Source of the DNA: Glandiceps talaboti
Lineage: Eukaryota > Hemichordata > Enteropneusta > Spengelidae
DNA length: 64,000 bases
Direction: 5' to 3'
Assembly (NCBI RefSeq): GCF_964340395.1
Contig: NC_135554.1
Location: 22,338,092 to 22,402,091, forward strand
This document shows, piece after piece, positions 38,001 to 49,632 of this stretch; position 1 is the stretch's first letter, and each line of letters starts with the position of its first letter. The translations under genes were made by a program, and so were the position numbers. The notes under the pieces are model-generated. The model had not been told where the DNA came from and searched no databases. It worked only from the letters and a program-made list of their open reading frames with translations.

Positions 38001-40032
38001 ATACATATCATGCACAAATGTATATTTTCGTAACTTGTGTAAGGTGAATATAACACATTTGAGTTATTTTTGTAAAAATAATAACACTTTTATTGATAGG
38101 TCACATCATTAGCATGCACAACAATTGGTGTAACATGTTTGGACTTATTTTTAGAAATTACAACTTTACACAACAGGTTTCATAAGGATAATGTGATTCT
38201 TAACTATCAAATTCCGTCAGATTTTATATTATAAACTGTTAGGTTTGTTTTTGATACAGAATTGTAAGCTAATTTGGTGTTAGAGTTATTTATATATACA
38301 CCGCGATCCATTCAAAATCTACACCACACTATCATAATGTATAATTAATAGGGTAAATTTGAATATTCAAAGCTACGCTTCTTTATCATTTCATTTAACC
38401 GACTTCGCAGAATTTTAATTTTATAACTTGTTTTCAATATTAAACCCCGATGTTTGACTCCCAGTCTTTGATCAGTACAGTTGATGATCTTTAACGTAAG
38501 GATTAAATACATGAAATAGACTCCTTGTTTTGTTCAATTTTTGTGTAGATCTGCCAGACAACTGTTCGTCACTCCCAGATTTTGATCTGTTTCCGACATG
38601 CACCTTCAACTATTTTTCCTCTCCATTTATAGGTTCCCTGAGTCCAGCTGTACAGGATAAAGACGGAAGACCGAAACGGGATTTAAATACAATAATGCAT
38701 ATATTGACTGACCTTTTAGCAGCTGCACCGATGTATAAACAACATGCACAACAAGTTGCTCACCACCAGCAAAAACAACATCATCCACAGCAGTCTACTC
38801 ACAAACTACCTACTTCTCAACATCATAGGAGACCTCGATCAGTTGGTAAGTTATATATATATATATATATATATTAACACAGAAAATTCTAATATTCCCT
38901 CAACCATTAACCTTAATATAGCACATTTAAACCACTTTAATCTACTCCTTCCCTAAAAAAAAAATGAAGCATGAATTTCGAAACTAGGGTCCATTTTATA
39001 TTAAAATATCAAATCAATTTAATGTATGTATTATGCCTATAAAAAGAAATATACAAAGGTAAAATTGAGATTCATTAAAAAAAACACTGTCTTGAAATGT
39101 TTGTACCATGCTTTCAGAGGGGACAGTTAACGGTGTGAACTGGTTAAATGCTACGTAACATAACAAATCTGCCATCCGCGTGAAGTTGTTAAAAGCTACG
39201 CAACAACTTTGCCCTTCGTGTGAACTTGCTAAACACCACACAACAACTATGCCATCCACGTGAACTGGTTAAATGCTATGTAACACAACAACTAAATGCC
39301 ATCCACGTGAACTGGATAAACGCTACATAACAACTGTGCTCCCCATGTGAACTGTAAACTGAATAAACGCTATGTATCAACTGTGTCCTTAATCCTGTCG
39401 AAACATGTTAGCTATACATGTATCTGGATTACAGGACAAGAGGCTTTCTCAAATCCCATCTCACGTTGACACATTATCCGTGTCTGAAACCATAATCAAC
39501 ATGGTGTATTTTGAGGCATATTACTTGGATTGACAGTTATATACTTATATAAGTTTTGAACAGAATTCGTGATTACAAAAGTACAATAAACTTAAGGTCT
39601 GGTAAAATATCAAAGAATTAGTTTAATTTTTTGCTCATTTGATAATGTGTGTTGGAGAAAGATTTCTTATCTAACTGCTACCCCTGTAGACAACACGCAA
39701 ATGTGATATTGTTGCTTTTCTGAGTGCCTTACAGATGTCACTTTTTTATATGCAAATGTGGGCTAATGTTGCTTTTTGATTGGTTCACAGATGAGAAAAT
39801 ACGAATACATCAAGAAAACTGTCACACTCGCACCAAGATGGAACAACTCCAAACCATGATGCGAGCAAGGCAGATGAGGCGTAAAGCTCGCCGTGAAATG
39901 CGAGCACCGTGGGCAGATACCAGGAGTAGTGGAATGATGGACGGAAGCAGTGTCATGTTGGATGCCACTCTCGAAAAGACTGTTTCAGAGAACTGTTTTA
40001 CTGATCTCCAACAGGAATTCATCGTTGCATGA
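22856..40032 (+). CDS. MIDN: Midnolin (MIDN) orthologue, full gene span, seven coding exons
   Basis: Coding segments join 22856-23070, 23643-23730, 23913-23969, 33604-33813, 36744-37014, 38633-38845 and 39791-40032: 1,296 nt, 431 residues plus stop. Every intron is GT..AG and the phases agree (2, 0, 0, 0, 1, 1), which chance exons would not give. Seen: ubiquitin-like domain at about 25-101; first Catch segment about 106-150 (core [20 protein letters not shown]); Ser/Pro/Thr-rich linker 195-260; second Catch segment about 262-313 ([12 protein letters not shown], then [18 protein letters not shown]); His/Gln-rich stretch 315-350; basic helix about 365-390; C-terminal EFIVA. Known of the mammalian family (about 468 residues in human): the Catch domain binds unstructured degrons in immediate-early nuclear proteins, the C-terminal helix binds the proteasome, and the ubiquitin-like domain promotes degradation without substrate ubiquitination. 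Nuclear localisation is expected from the RRKARR-type cluster. Start choice: the first ATG in frame ahead of the ubiquitin-like domain. No break or missing segment is seen. Confidence 0.96.
23643..23730 (+). CDS. MIDN: MIDN coding exon 2 (end of the ubiquitin-like domain)
   Basis: Completes codon 72 and encodes residues 73-101 ([20 protein letters not shown], then LPAVESGLL). The D-G-T-L and G-S-R-L-V-L-L-P sequences are the last turns and strand of midnolin ubiquitin-like domains. The acceptor follows CCTTTAAACAG and the donor is a consensus GTAAGT. Intron 2 is only 182 bp. Confidence 0.95.
23913..23969 (+). CDS. MIDN: MIDN coding exon 3 (start of first Catch segment)
   Basis: A 57-nt exon of 19 whole codons, [19 protein letters not shown], corresponding to the QALE.LT..Q helix after the ubiquitin-like domain in vertebrate midnolin. 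It is flanked by TTGTAG and GTAAAT, both phase 0. Its small size makes it easy for gene predictors to miss, and it can be skipped without a frame shift. Confidence 0.92.
23970..33603 (+). other. MIDN intron 3
   Basis: 9.6-kb intron between exons 3 and 4. No convincing nested gene: the short open frames (for example 112 codons at 25779-26117) match nothing I recognise. It contains the abrupt CpG-density change near 28.64 kb, a 28-bp tandem duplication near 28890-28950, a (CA)n run at 30902-30925, and a palindrome of two octamer motifs at 31398-31424. Confidence 0.85.
31398..31424. promoter_or_regulatory. Perfect 11-bp inverted repeat of two octamer (POU) motifs
   Basis: TATGCAAATGT, 5-bp spacer, ACATTTGCATA. 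It contains ATGCAAAT and ATTTGCAT facing each other in MIDN intron 3. POU-factor binding is inferred from the motif only. Confidence 0.4.
33604..33813 (+). CDS. MIDN: MIDN coding exon 4 (first Catch segment and start of linker)
   Basis: 210 nt, residues 121-190, phase 0 at both ends. It starts [20 protein letters not shown] and continues [10 protein letters not shown], the most conserved part of the midnolin Catch domain, then runs into a low-complexity linker rich in Ala, Gln, Pro and Ser with four cysteines. The donor is CAG|GTTAGT. A T-rich insertion starts 26 bp beyond the donor and is listed separately. Confidence 0.95.
33814..36743 (+). other. MIDN intron 4
   Basis: 2.9-kb CpG-poor intron. 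It has a T-rich insertion with flanking duplication near its 5' end and a short (TA)n run around 34090-34120. Nothing else recognisable. Confidence 0.85.
33826..33904 (-). mobile_element. T-rich insertion flanked by a 14-bp direct repeat
   Basis: TAGCTTAACCAATT occurs at 33826-33839 and again at 33891-33904. Between them lies about 51 bp of T4-9A units with no other sequence. This looks like an oligo(dA) tail inserted on the minus strand with target-site duplication; slippage within a tandem duplication is an alternative. It lies 12-90 bp after the MIDN exon 4 donor. Confidence 0.5.
36744..37014 (+). CDS. MIDN: MIDN coding exon 5 (Ser/Pro/Thr/Ala linker and start of second Catch segment)
   Basis: 271 nt, residues 191-280 plus one base. 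A serine-rich tract is followed by alanine/proline blocks and four tandem PAS(T) units encoded by a 12-bp repeat. The conserved part is [19 protein letters not shown] at 262-280, matching the vertebrate HAPG.FSGTFSG motif. The donor is consensus GTGAGT. The repeat leaves all three forward frames open locally (His-Gln-Pro-Gln and Asn-Thr-Ser-Leu products); only the Ala-Ser-Thr-Pro frame fits the neighbouring exons. Confidence 0.93.
37015..38632 (+). other. MIDN intron 5
   Basis: 1.6-kb AT-rich intron with a poly(C) run near 37557-37570. Its last 84 bp are open in frame and form the possible alternative extension of exon 6. Nothing else recognisable. Confidence 0.85.
38549..38632 (+). other. 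MIDN: Possible alternative 5' extension of MIDN exon 6 (28 codons)
   Basis: A second acceptor (TTTTTGTGTAG) lies 84 bp upstream of the conserved exon 6 acceptor. The sequence between is open in the correct phase and would add 28 residues starting [16 protein letters not shown], just after FSGTFS. Vertebrate midnolins have nothing comparable at this place, so the proximal acceptor is probably the main one. An open 84-nt stretch is not very unlikely by chance. Confidence 0.35.
38633..38845 (+). CDS. MIDN: MIDN coding exon 6 (second Catch segment, His/Gln-rich region)
   Basis: 213 nt, completing Gly281 and running to residue 351. It gives [16 protein letters not shown] and [16 protein letters not shown], matching the vertebrate QD..GRPRRDI.TIL.IL.DLLSA block. 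A His/Gln-rich, likely disordered stretch follows. The acceptor after CTCCATTTATAG has a strong pyrimidine tract. The donor is GTAAGT, followed at once by a (TA)n run. An upstream in-frame acceptor at 38547-38548 is a possible alternative. Confidence 0.93.
39120..39395. repeat. Minisatellite in MIDN intron 6, about 45-55-bp unit, about six copies
   Basis: Units read roughly GCCATCCACGTGAACTGG, TTAAATGCTACGTAAC, ACAACAACT. Copies near 39130, 39170, 39215, 39255, 39300 and 39345 differ by indels. It fills about a quarter of the 945-bp intron. Confidence 0.8.
39791..40032 (+). CDS. MIDN: MIDN coding exon 7 (C-terminal proteasome-binding helix, stop)
   Basis: 242 nt, residues 352-431 and stop TGA. 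It contains [15 protein letters not shown] followed by [13 protein letters not shown], equivalent to the vertebrate VERLQLLLQ..RLRRKARRD.R helix that docks on the proteasome and carries the basic nuclear-localisation-like cluster. It ends QQEFIVA, as vertebrate midnolins end in EFVVA. The acceptor follows GGTTCACAG. The exon keeps about eleven CpGs although the surrounding non-coding DNA has almost none. Confidence 0.95.
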
Positions 40033-40300
40033 ATCGGAACTGATAACTGACAGAATATGTCGGCTTTTCAAATTTACCACCTGGTGTATTTCAACATCAG
40101 TCAATCTAATTGGACACAATCAGTCCAATGGAAACGTACGTTGGAGTTGGTATCTGGCCAACCTATTAGTGATTGGTTACCACATCCTGGGGATGTGCAC
40201 AGATGACCAATGGGGGAAGACTGCCATTATAAGAGGCCACTACGGATGAATTCTAATTGTCAATTGTGAACACAAATAAAATTTGTGACAAAGCAGTGAT
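40033..40300 (+). other. MIDN: MIDN 3' UTR, proximal form
   Basis: Non-coding sequence after the MIDN stop, up to just past the first AATAAA. A longer form is possible: another AATAAA at 42801-42806 is followed by an A-rich stretch, and the interval between holds no other recognisable gene. Confidence 0.5.
40275..40280 (+). terminator. Candidate polyadenylation signal of MIDN
   Basis: Canonical AATAAA 243 nt after the stop, followed within 60 nt by a T/G-rich element (TTTCTTGTGGAGTTTC). It is the first AATAAA downstream of the gene on this strand. Confidence 0.5.
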
Positions 40301-40761
40301 AATTGGTACTCGATTGATTTCTTGTGGAGTTTCAGTCGGCTTTCGGGGGGCAGTGATCATGGAAATATTGATATTCATCGAATAATCATGGTGCAGACGG
40401 GATGGGCACAATGTAGCCGAAGTGTGTGCAGTGTCGGAATAATCTGTCACCATCAAAATACAATTCTATACTAAGTCTAACTTCGAATTGATTGTAATCA
40501 TTCTCATGTAGAAAACGTAGCAGAAGTTGTGAGTAGGTTTAGTGAACTCTAATGAACTGAAACAAGTAATGACAAAAAAAAATTCTCATTATTTTTTGGG
40601 GTATATTTGCAAAACAGAAGCGTGTGAACATTACGGTAAGTTTTGTGTGGAGGTTATAGTTGTCTTGATATATTTAAATCTTGCATGATTTCTCTTTTTC
40701 TCATGATTATAACAAATGACACTACTACTGTGACCAGTCCACAGTAAATGTCACATTTATT

Positions 40762-40775
40762 GTTGCCATGGCAAC
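40762..40775. promoter_or_regulatory. Perfect palindromic X-box (RFX-type) motif downstream of MIDN
   Basis: GTTGCCATGGCAAC is fully palindromic and matches the X-box consensus on both strands. It lies 730 bp after the MIDN stop. Confidence 0.4.
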
Positions 40776-43700
40776 TTCAGTCAGATTTTCCCATCTATTG
40801 TAAAAGATCATTTCCATAGTAACATATTTGATTTTTTTTTTAAAGTTATCGATATTGTCAGAGATTATTTTGTATGAGTATATATACAAAGATAGTGGGG
40901 TAAAAAGGACCCAGTCTGATGCAAAATTTCCTGAACCAGGTTTACTCAAATATTGACGATCAGAAAGTGACTGCAAAACATGTGGTATTTGGATAAATCT
41001 TTCATCCATGGAAATATGGTGCATATTTAATATATACTAGCTAGAGAGTCTGGAAACAAGTTCAAATCTGTGTCAAGTCAAGTTATACACATAGTCAGTC
41101 TTGTACATTATGACAGAGTCGCATTTGAAATTATACAACAGACTAGTTGAAGATTCAAAATGGCTGCCAATGTTTGTTGTCGCACTCCTGTGGAATACTT
41201 TATTTTTTTGCGGGGGGGGGGGGGGTATTTTTTCACTCCTTCAGTGTAAATAACATCATAGTGGATATCCTAAAGTTGAGATAACTTTCCAAGTTTTTGT
41301 TTACAGATACTTTATTTTCTGGAAACCACGTTACTCTTTAGCTTAGAATCTATGCCATGCAGATGTTGCTTGAGTTATGTTCTCGCAAAACACAGATAAA
41401 TAAACTGTAAACCTAGATATTTCAGCTACTACTAATTTTAACTAATTACCAGACTGGAAGGTACATTGTGTTCATGTACAAGGAAGCATTTTAGTCACTA
41501 CTTATTTTAGTTTTCCAGTGAAATAATGAAAAAAATAAGTCTTTAGCAAAAATTTCCAGGTTCACAGTAATTTACTGAGTAAATCCGGCAAAGGTTCTGA
41601 GCTAATAATAACTCATGAAGTCAGTAATATGTTTAAAATAAAGTGTTTCACAGTACGACAATGAAAATTTCAGAAGTATGCTGACAGTGAAATACTGATA
41701 CGTGACATTAATATTTCTAAAGGTCACAGGTTTGTCATACAACCAGTGAACTTACACACACACGTCCTGTTAGTAATAATTCCTTGAAAAATTTGATATG
41801 AAATTTGAAAGATGACATGACACATACCATTAAAGTCATAGTAATTTTGCCATGTAGGTGAAACTGTTGTTTTCCATCAACATCACAGTTCACACAGACA
41901 CACATTTCAAAATGACCAAAAAACATTGAAGATGAAAACTTTTCACTTCCAAAAAAAACAAGTGCTTTGAGCTGACAATTGTCATTCATTGCATGCATGT
42001 ACAATACCAACAAATGTTTAGTTTAATAAAAAGGTTTCCTACAACTATGTGCACTCTATAATGTATTTTAGAAAACTTTTTGAATTTCAAAAAAATAGGT
42101 TCTATTGTAACATTGTAATTTACAAAAAGTTGAAATTATTTCTGTTGTAAGATGACTTCAGATTCTTATATTCTCAAACAGAACGCACATTTTGCATGGA
42201 GATATTTTATGCAAACGTTGTTATGAAATGGAATGTGCTCTGTAATAACTTCTTCCAGTGTGACCGTACGTTCTTGGCGTCCGACAAATTTCTTTATTTT
42301 CTCTCAATCAACAATATTCCTCTTACTTGTTCTTATGCAAAAAATAGCTTGCTAGTTTTCCCGAATTCATCATTCTAGTTACTAAAAACATAAGGACACA
42401 CACATTTGTATGATATCAACCTTCTCTTAGAATAGACCTAGATGAAATATCTACCTGTTGACTGTTTACAAGTCAACTTTTTAAAAATATTTTGTGTATA
42501 CATGGAGGCCTAGATGATATAGCATTTTGGTCTCTCTTTCTTTTCTGAGCCATACGGACCATTCCACTTTTACACTTCCTCAGAAATTTTTGGCTTATTG
42601 ATAAGCTTGCACTGTAATGATTCTTTCTTCAAAATTTTGGTTGGTTGTGTTTTTTGGCGCAATGTTATATATGTTTGTTTGTTTGTGTTTTGTGTATAAA
42701 GTGTTGTCGTATTCGTCAGGTTCATTCAATTTAATCTTAGTAATCATGTTTCTATGGAAACAGCTAATATGCCATAATTTACAACAGTGTATTTGTGGAA
42801 AATAAAAACAGAAAATTAAAAAAAAAATGTATACGTGTTGTTTTTCTGTGTGAGGTCAAATGTTTTGGGAGTGGGGGGGGGGGGGGGTTACCCAGCATGT
42901 GTAGACGTTCGTTCCATGTAAACGACATTTGAATTTAATTGAAATATCACCTTAAGTACAATTACAACTTGACAACCTATTTTTGAAATGAGTACACTCC
43001 CATGTCTCAAAGCCCATCCCACAACTGTGTACAAATAATGGGTTGTTACGTGGGTGTGCTCTGGTCTTGGGGCAAGTTGTCCTTAATGGCTACACTGTCA
43101 CGCAAACAGTTCCCCTTTCAGCACCTGTAGCTCTATCAATAGAATTTTGTTTTAGACCAAAACATTTGCCCACTTTCTTGTTTCATTCATAAAGTATTAG
43201 TTTGCAGCTTAATGACTATGGTTTGATGAAAAACAAAACAAAAGGGTCGATAATGAAAAACAAACTCCAAATCTGAATCCAGAGTTGCCTTCATAAAATT
43301 TACATATCTTGGATTTAAAAAAAAATTCATGTCTACCAAATAAATCCATTTTAGGATTAACCAACAAGGTCAGAAATGACACTGAAATCTCACTTTTTGT
43401 GCTGGGGGCTAAAAACCTTCCTTGACAGCTCATATGTCCTCCCACGGCCTATGTTATAACATTATGCATAGAATGGATCACAAAGTCAACAAAATCAGGA
43501 TATTGTCTCGGGTCATGTCATTGTGACATCCCTGGATGCAAGCCATGTTGGCAGTCAGCCCACAGGTCATAGCACTACTGTCTATGATAAGATGATCAAA
43601 CATAAGTTTTCTTTGTGATTTTATTGTGGGTGGGGGTGGGGGTGGTGTATTATGTGACCAATTAAACCCATTATGATAATTTCTATCTGTTTTGTTGGTA

Positions 43701-44250
43701 AAATATAAACTACTTAAGATTGAAAGTGGTGTGCCACATCTCTGAAATACTTCTACAATGTCATCCCAGAATCGGAACCAAGTTCTTTTCTAATGCTGAA
43801 ATGTGGGCTATCACAGGGCCTTACGGGAACACTTTACATACTAATACTATACAGTAACCATAACTTTAACTGTAGAATTCATTGTTGAAGTAAAATGTGT
43901 TAGATTTTTAGATTTTAAAATGATTTCTCTGCAAACTGTGTGTTTGTCTTTTCCTAATTCAGTAATAACAAAAAATAATTATCCTCCTGGAACACAGCCG
44001 ATTTTATCTTTGAATCTGTATGCATGACCATATCTAAAAATGTATAGAGTAACTGCGACGTGTTCAGAGAGGCTGGCTAGGCTGTGATGTCACTTCCAAT
44101 TTGAGTGGTCTTTGGCCGATAACTTTAAAATGCCACTGTGCTTGTTGTAAAAAGTGAGTGACAGTGAATGAAGTCGTTAGAAATCAAATGATTTTGGCCT
44201 AGATATTTTTCTAGATCCATGTTTTGAAAAAGTGTCAGTTCACTTCAACA

Positions 44251-44277
44251 ACCCCCCCCCCCCCCCCCCCCCCCCCC
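44251..44277. repeat. Long poly(C) tract
   Basis: About 26 consecutive C, the longest of the many C or G homopolymers in the right half of the window. Confidence 0.9.
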
Positions 44278-45059
44278 GAACTTGTACTATCATTTGAAAG
44301 CTTGCTCCTGGTCCTTCTGCAATAATAAAAGAAATTTGGAGGTTCCCCAGTTTGTTTTCAAGGAAATTGGCACTTTTTTATTTTCCTTGGAGGCAACATA
44401 GTCATCGGCGGCCATATTGGATTCTAAAACAACTTAATTTTGATATCATTTTTGACCTTTTTATGATGACCCCTCATATTTTCTTTGATTTGAACTGAGG
44501 ATGAGTTTGAGTGTATTCGAACAAAGTAGCAGAAAAAGTTTATTCACAAGGCACATTTCTACATCAACAATTAAATTCATGATTTCATAAAATAAAATGA
44601 TTCATTGGTTAACAATTTTCAGTTATTCATTGTTTTAATAATATTTTGTCATAAAAAAAGCAATATAATTGAATGATTAGATAAACTGTCTGCAAAAAGA
44701 GAAGGAAAATTGACTCAGTAAAAATTTGACCTTTCAAAGATCTTCAGATTACTACTGCAAATTTACATGCATCGTGATCAATTTTGACTGACAATTTTTT
44801 TTGTAGAATTGAATGTATTATTCTTTTCAAAAATATTACATGGTTGCCTGTGATTTTTCTGCTATTAAAATGAGACTCAGATTTACATATTTATTGTGTA
44901 AAAGTACCAGCAAGTTCTTCATTTTTGTTATTTTTGAAATATCAACATTTATTCTGGTAAACAATGACATTTTGTGCATACAAAGAGATCATACTAAACT
45001 ATGCAGTCTGGAATTGAATTGTGTGCATTAGGATTATAAGGCAAAAAAAAATAAAATAA

Positions 45060-45140
45060 AATTGTTTGTTTCCGATAATATGACTTTAGAAAATAGGGTA
45101 GGTAGGTCCGAATTTTATTTTATTTTACTTTTTTATTTTT
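45060..45140 (-). repeat. Partial third copy of a dispersed repeat (minus strand)
   Basis: The reverse complement reads AAAATAAAATAAAATTCGG, ACCTACCTACCCTATTTTCT, then a TATCGGAAACAAACAAT block, resembling the 3' ends of the copies at 54.0 and 58.4 kb. Confidence 0.5.
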
Positions 45141-47977
45141 ATTACTTCAACCTCCAAGATAAGATACTCTCGTCGGTCACAATACTTCTGCGAGAGTTTG
45201 ATGAGGTGTAAAGGTACAAAGGCATCAAATCACTTCTTTGAAACAATGAGTTAGAAAGTCAAAAAAAAAGAGCTATACTTTTGCATCGATTTGAAAACTG
45301 GGTTTCCCAATCTACCCACATTTTCAACTTTTTTTGAATGTGTATTGACCCCCCCCCCCCCCCAACCCAAGTAACAAGCAAGTAATTTCGCTGCTGTTCT
45401 TAGTTGAAGACAAGTGACTTGGTGGATGAGAATTGATGCTGATGTCTCTTTAAAGGCACTAGATTCAGTCCCACATCCTCATATAATGGTTGCAAGTATT
45501 ATGGATCCATAAGGATTGTATAGGAACTTTGCTTCTGGACCCTACAGCTCTATCAGAAAATATTTTTCATCTCCTGAAAGGTCCAACTCCAAACCAGTCC
45601 TTATATCAATAATTAACTTTGTACCATCTTTACTCTCATCAAAGATCTTTTCATTATAAATGATAGATTTTCCGACAAATATTTAACTTCTTTATAAATT
45701 CAGTACTTCGCCAATTTTCCACTTGATGCCGTACATTATAACAGATTGCTGTTGATGTACAACATATGCACACATGACTTTTGTGGGAAATGGACAGATG
45801 CTGTATACTGTATATCAAATGATATAGTAGCAAATGACACAGAAAGGTTTAAAATGGCTGCTGACTGACACAACAATGTACAAAGGTAGCCAGGACACTG
45901 GAGATACTGTATATATACCATACATAAAATACACTCATAATTGAGTGTGAAATCAAAGCTAAGAGAAAGGACAATCATAAACTTCAGAAAAAATTTACAT
46001 AGAAGAGTTGGAAATTGGGTGATGGGAAAGGAGCGAGGAGATGCAGGGGTACAAAAAAAAGGAAATATGTATCTAGAACTATTATAACATATTTCAGTTT
46101 TGTACTTTTAGAGTTTACCATACACCCTCAAGGTATGAATTTTGTCCCCTCTATGATCAGTGCACACACAGAGACACAGACACACAAACAAACAAACAAA
46201 ACTATTTGTGAAAATTTGTCAAAACTATAAATAGATCACTAAGATAAAGGTAAATCAGGTCAAAGGTCAACCATATAACTCCTAGCTGTTTAATCATACT
46301 CTCAAAGTACCCTGTCATGTATTTTAACACTTCTTTCTTATCCTTGGCCACACAGGTATTTATATTTCAAACTAGAGCTACTTATCTTGTGGAGACCTAG
46401 ATCTAGGATCCAATATAATAGCTGTCAGACATCCTGTCTGACCATATTTACTGTTCAAACAGTAACAAAGATTGAAAAAAAATCTATCATTTTGGACGTT
46501 TTTTCTTGATTTTGCACCATTTTTTTTTTGCAGAAGACTTAGGGGTGTTCGTCGATAATTTATTTTTTACTGAAGATTTACGGACTGGAACCTTAATGTA
46601 ACATCAGAAGTATTGCTGTAAATATATCTATTCACTTGAACTAATTAGTAGTCTAGAAATTATACATAGTGGGCTCAATTTGCTACGATCCTGGCGGTCT
46701 CTCTCCACAAGAGGCAGATCGTAAAAAAAAAACCAAGCCCACCACGAATAGTTTCAATATCATAATTATGGAAACCCTTTCCACTTTTGTCAAGAAAAAC
46801 TGGGACTGCATTTGTAGAGATTCAGTTTGTACTTGAAGTAGAAATGCACAAAATATTTATTTTTTGTATGTAGACCCTCAGTCACTACCCTCAATTGTAA
46901 CTTAAACAGAGAAGTGGTGGGTGGCGTGGAAACTAGACGAGTTATAGTGTCAACAACAAGGCTGGACCCTTGCCCATCCTATAAAATGACTATCTGACTC
47001 CATTGATATTCCATTTGATTGTACATCAGCTGTTTCTGGTGATATTTAACCTGTACTAACACTCTCTCCCACCCACCAGTGGGAGGCCTTAATAAATTGT
47101 CACGATATCAAGTCAGTGGTTGACACTGTTTACTACTATCACTCAACTAGAAAATCAAATCATATGACTCAACTGTGTGCATTAAATATTATTCAATATA
47201 TTATCTGATACCATATCAAATTATACAGACTCATATTTTCCAAAGGAATCAGCTGTTTAGTCTTTTGCATTTTGAAATTCATGTATTTTCTTTTCACTAT
47301 GGACAGGGTACTATATATCAATGGCACAGCTTTGTATTTGTTCCGTTCATACTTGTCGGCATATTATTGACTTTTTTTTTCAACACTTTATCAATCAAAT
47401 CTCTAATTTTAACAGTTCCTCATTTTTTTTTGTCTGTATGTATACATACACCCACAAGTCTGTGTACTCTAAGTTCTTTCTGTTGGAACTGACAATGGAG
47501 CTAACACTTCCATGACAGCATGGACACTACAATGTACTAGCAACTTCAGGCATATTATGCACTTACAGTTGACAATGACTTTCATTCAGTGACTGTAGAT
47601 CAGAATCGACTGTAATGTATACACATTACAACTGGGCATAGTATTGTCAATGTTTTTTCTCGCACTCCAAAAAACGACATTCATAATGTTTTACGCCCAA
47701 CTGGATCCACTCAATCGGCGGCAGGGAAACCAGCTCAATGAGCAACTGTAAAAAAAGCTCTCGTTGTAGCGAACTATCGATTAATGCAAATCATTGTAAG
47801 TAAAGTGTAGGTGGGGTCAAGGTCAATGCTATAACTGCCAAATGCATTCTTTTCTGCACTTTCAGAAGTTGTTCTAGAAACAACAGAAAAGAATCTATAC
47901 TCGTCATACAGATGAGGTCTGTCGTGTATTTTGTGTATATATGTGCATGCCATTTGAAGCGCTGAAAATCAATTTTG

Positions 47978-48010
47978 ATTGGTTGGTTGGTTGGTTGGTT
48001 GGTTGGTTGG
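47978..48010. repeat. (TTGG)n microsatellite
   Basis: Seven units; the same motif as the CAAC array at 18.8 kb on the opposite strand. Confidence 0.92.
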
Positions 48011-49279
48011 ACAGCAATTGCTTCTGTTTTATTGTAGCTATTTATTCATATGGTTTTGGTCGGGTTCTCACTAACAAATTGTATGGCCAGCATTCACATC
48101 AGCCCTACTTTGTGAAGAGAATGAGCGTATTTGCAAACTTTGAAACAAGCATGTGAATGAGGAGACTCAATGGTTTCATTTTAAGATGTGTGCATGACAT
48201 GCATAACAAACAGCAGTTACCGCAGTTGTTACTGCCAGCATGCTAGATTTATTGGTCAGAGGGCAGAGGAATTTCAAAGATCTTTCAGAGGGAAACAATA
48301 GAGGGAAAGTAAGTGTCTGTTGGGGAGTCGGCCAATGACTTTCAACAGCTGTTCCAGGACTACTTTTCCATGGTGCATAGACAGGTGGACTCTAAAGGCT
48401 GTTTGGGTGCATTTTCTTGATAATTCCGACTCACACTGGAAGACAAAACATCTGAAAGAAGTGGGTGGGTTTAGCGTTTACACCTTTTGTTTTGTTTTTT
48501 AATTCTCGGGCAAGGTCACATAACCTTCAAAGTGAAAAATGTCTTTGTACATCAAGAATTTGAAAACAGTAACTTAACCTAAACCTGGAGGGAGAAATAG
48601 TTTGTACCCGTATGAACCATCGAACAACTTAGGATTAATCATCACAATATCTTTGTCTGTAGATTTCACAACCGTAGACATGTAGGAAGTGACAAACGCA
48701 TCAGGTTTCCACTTCAAAAACTTTTCACACAATTGTGTATTGTTTCTGGTATCCCATTTCTGTGATCTGTGTAGGACTATACATCAGTTCTTTACTACAT
48801 TGCAGCCCTGCTACATTGTGTCTGTGCTTCATGTAATTCCACCCTCTGGTGGAAAACACACCAAATAGTCACTGAACTATGACCATGTGGGCAAGAGAAG
48901 GAAACCAGCTTGTGTATACATTTCTTTCCCGTCTTTTGTCTGGTAGACCACATTACATGATGCAAGTCCTGGCACACTTTAAAGCACAATGCACAGTTTC
49001 ATATTATGGTGGGTCAAAGGTCAAAAGTCTATGTTAAGGGAATCAAATACAACAATGTTATGATTAGCATTGACTTTGCCTATTCATGGCAACCTGGAAG
49101 GACAAACTGGTTCATGCCAAATGAGACATAAATTAGTGTTGATAATTGTTCATCCCAAGGTACTGTGTTTATTGATAACCAAGATGTCTAGTCACTGTCC
49201 AGGGTAGCATGTAGAAGTAGACAATTTATGATGTCAGCTATTAGGATAAAAATTAAGCTACGATGTTATTCTTTCAACA

Positions 49280-49427
49280 GTGTGTGTGTGTGTGTGTGTT
49301 TTGATGGACAGACAGAGACAGGCAGAGAGAGAGATAGACAGACAGACAGACAGACACATGCACAACCAGACAGACTGAGACAGACACAACCAGAGAAAGA
49401 CAGAGAGTCAGACAGACAGACACAACC

Positions 49428-49462
<35 letters not shown>

Positions 49463-49584
49463 GACACAACCAGACAAAGAGACAGACAGACAGACAGGCA
49501 CAACCAGACAGAGAGAGACAGGCACCAGACAGACAGACAGACAGACAGACAGCCAGAGACAGACAATCAGAGACAGACACAACC

Positions 49585-49631
<47 letters not shown>

Positions 49632-49632
49632 A
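49280..49632. repeat. (TG)n followed by an imperfect (CAGA)n array
   Basis: A short TG run, then about 320 bp of CAGA units interrupted by CACAACCAGA and GAGA variants. The variant CACAACCAGACAGA recurs, hinting at a superimposed longer period. Open frames over it (Arg-Gln-Thr-Asp) are artefacts. Confidence 0.93.

Larger units (their letters stand above)
40800..49270. other. CpG-poor non-coding region, no gene recognised
   Basis: No supported exon on either strand. It may include a long MIDN 3' UTR (second AATAAA at 42801) or introns of an unseen gene. Homopolymer C/G runs occur near 41212, 42876, 44252 (about 26 C) and 45350. Also holds a partial repeat at 45060-45140 and a (TTGG)n run at 47978-48010. 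Confidence 0.5.

Noticed and set aside
43622-43646. G-rich run as a quadruplex
   Set aside because: Only three tracts of three or more G followed by GG, short of a strict quadruplex pattern.
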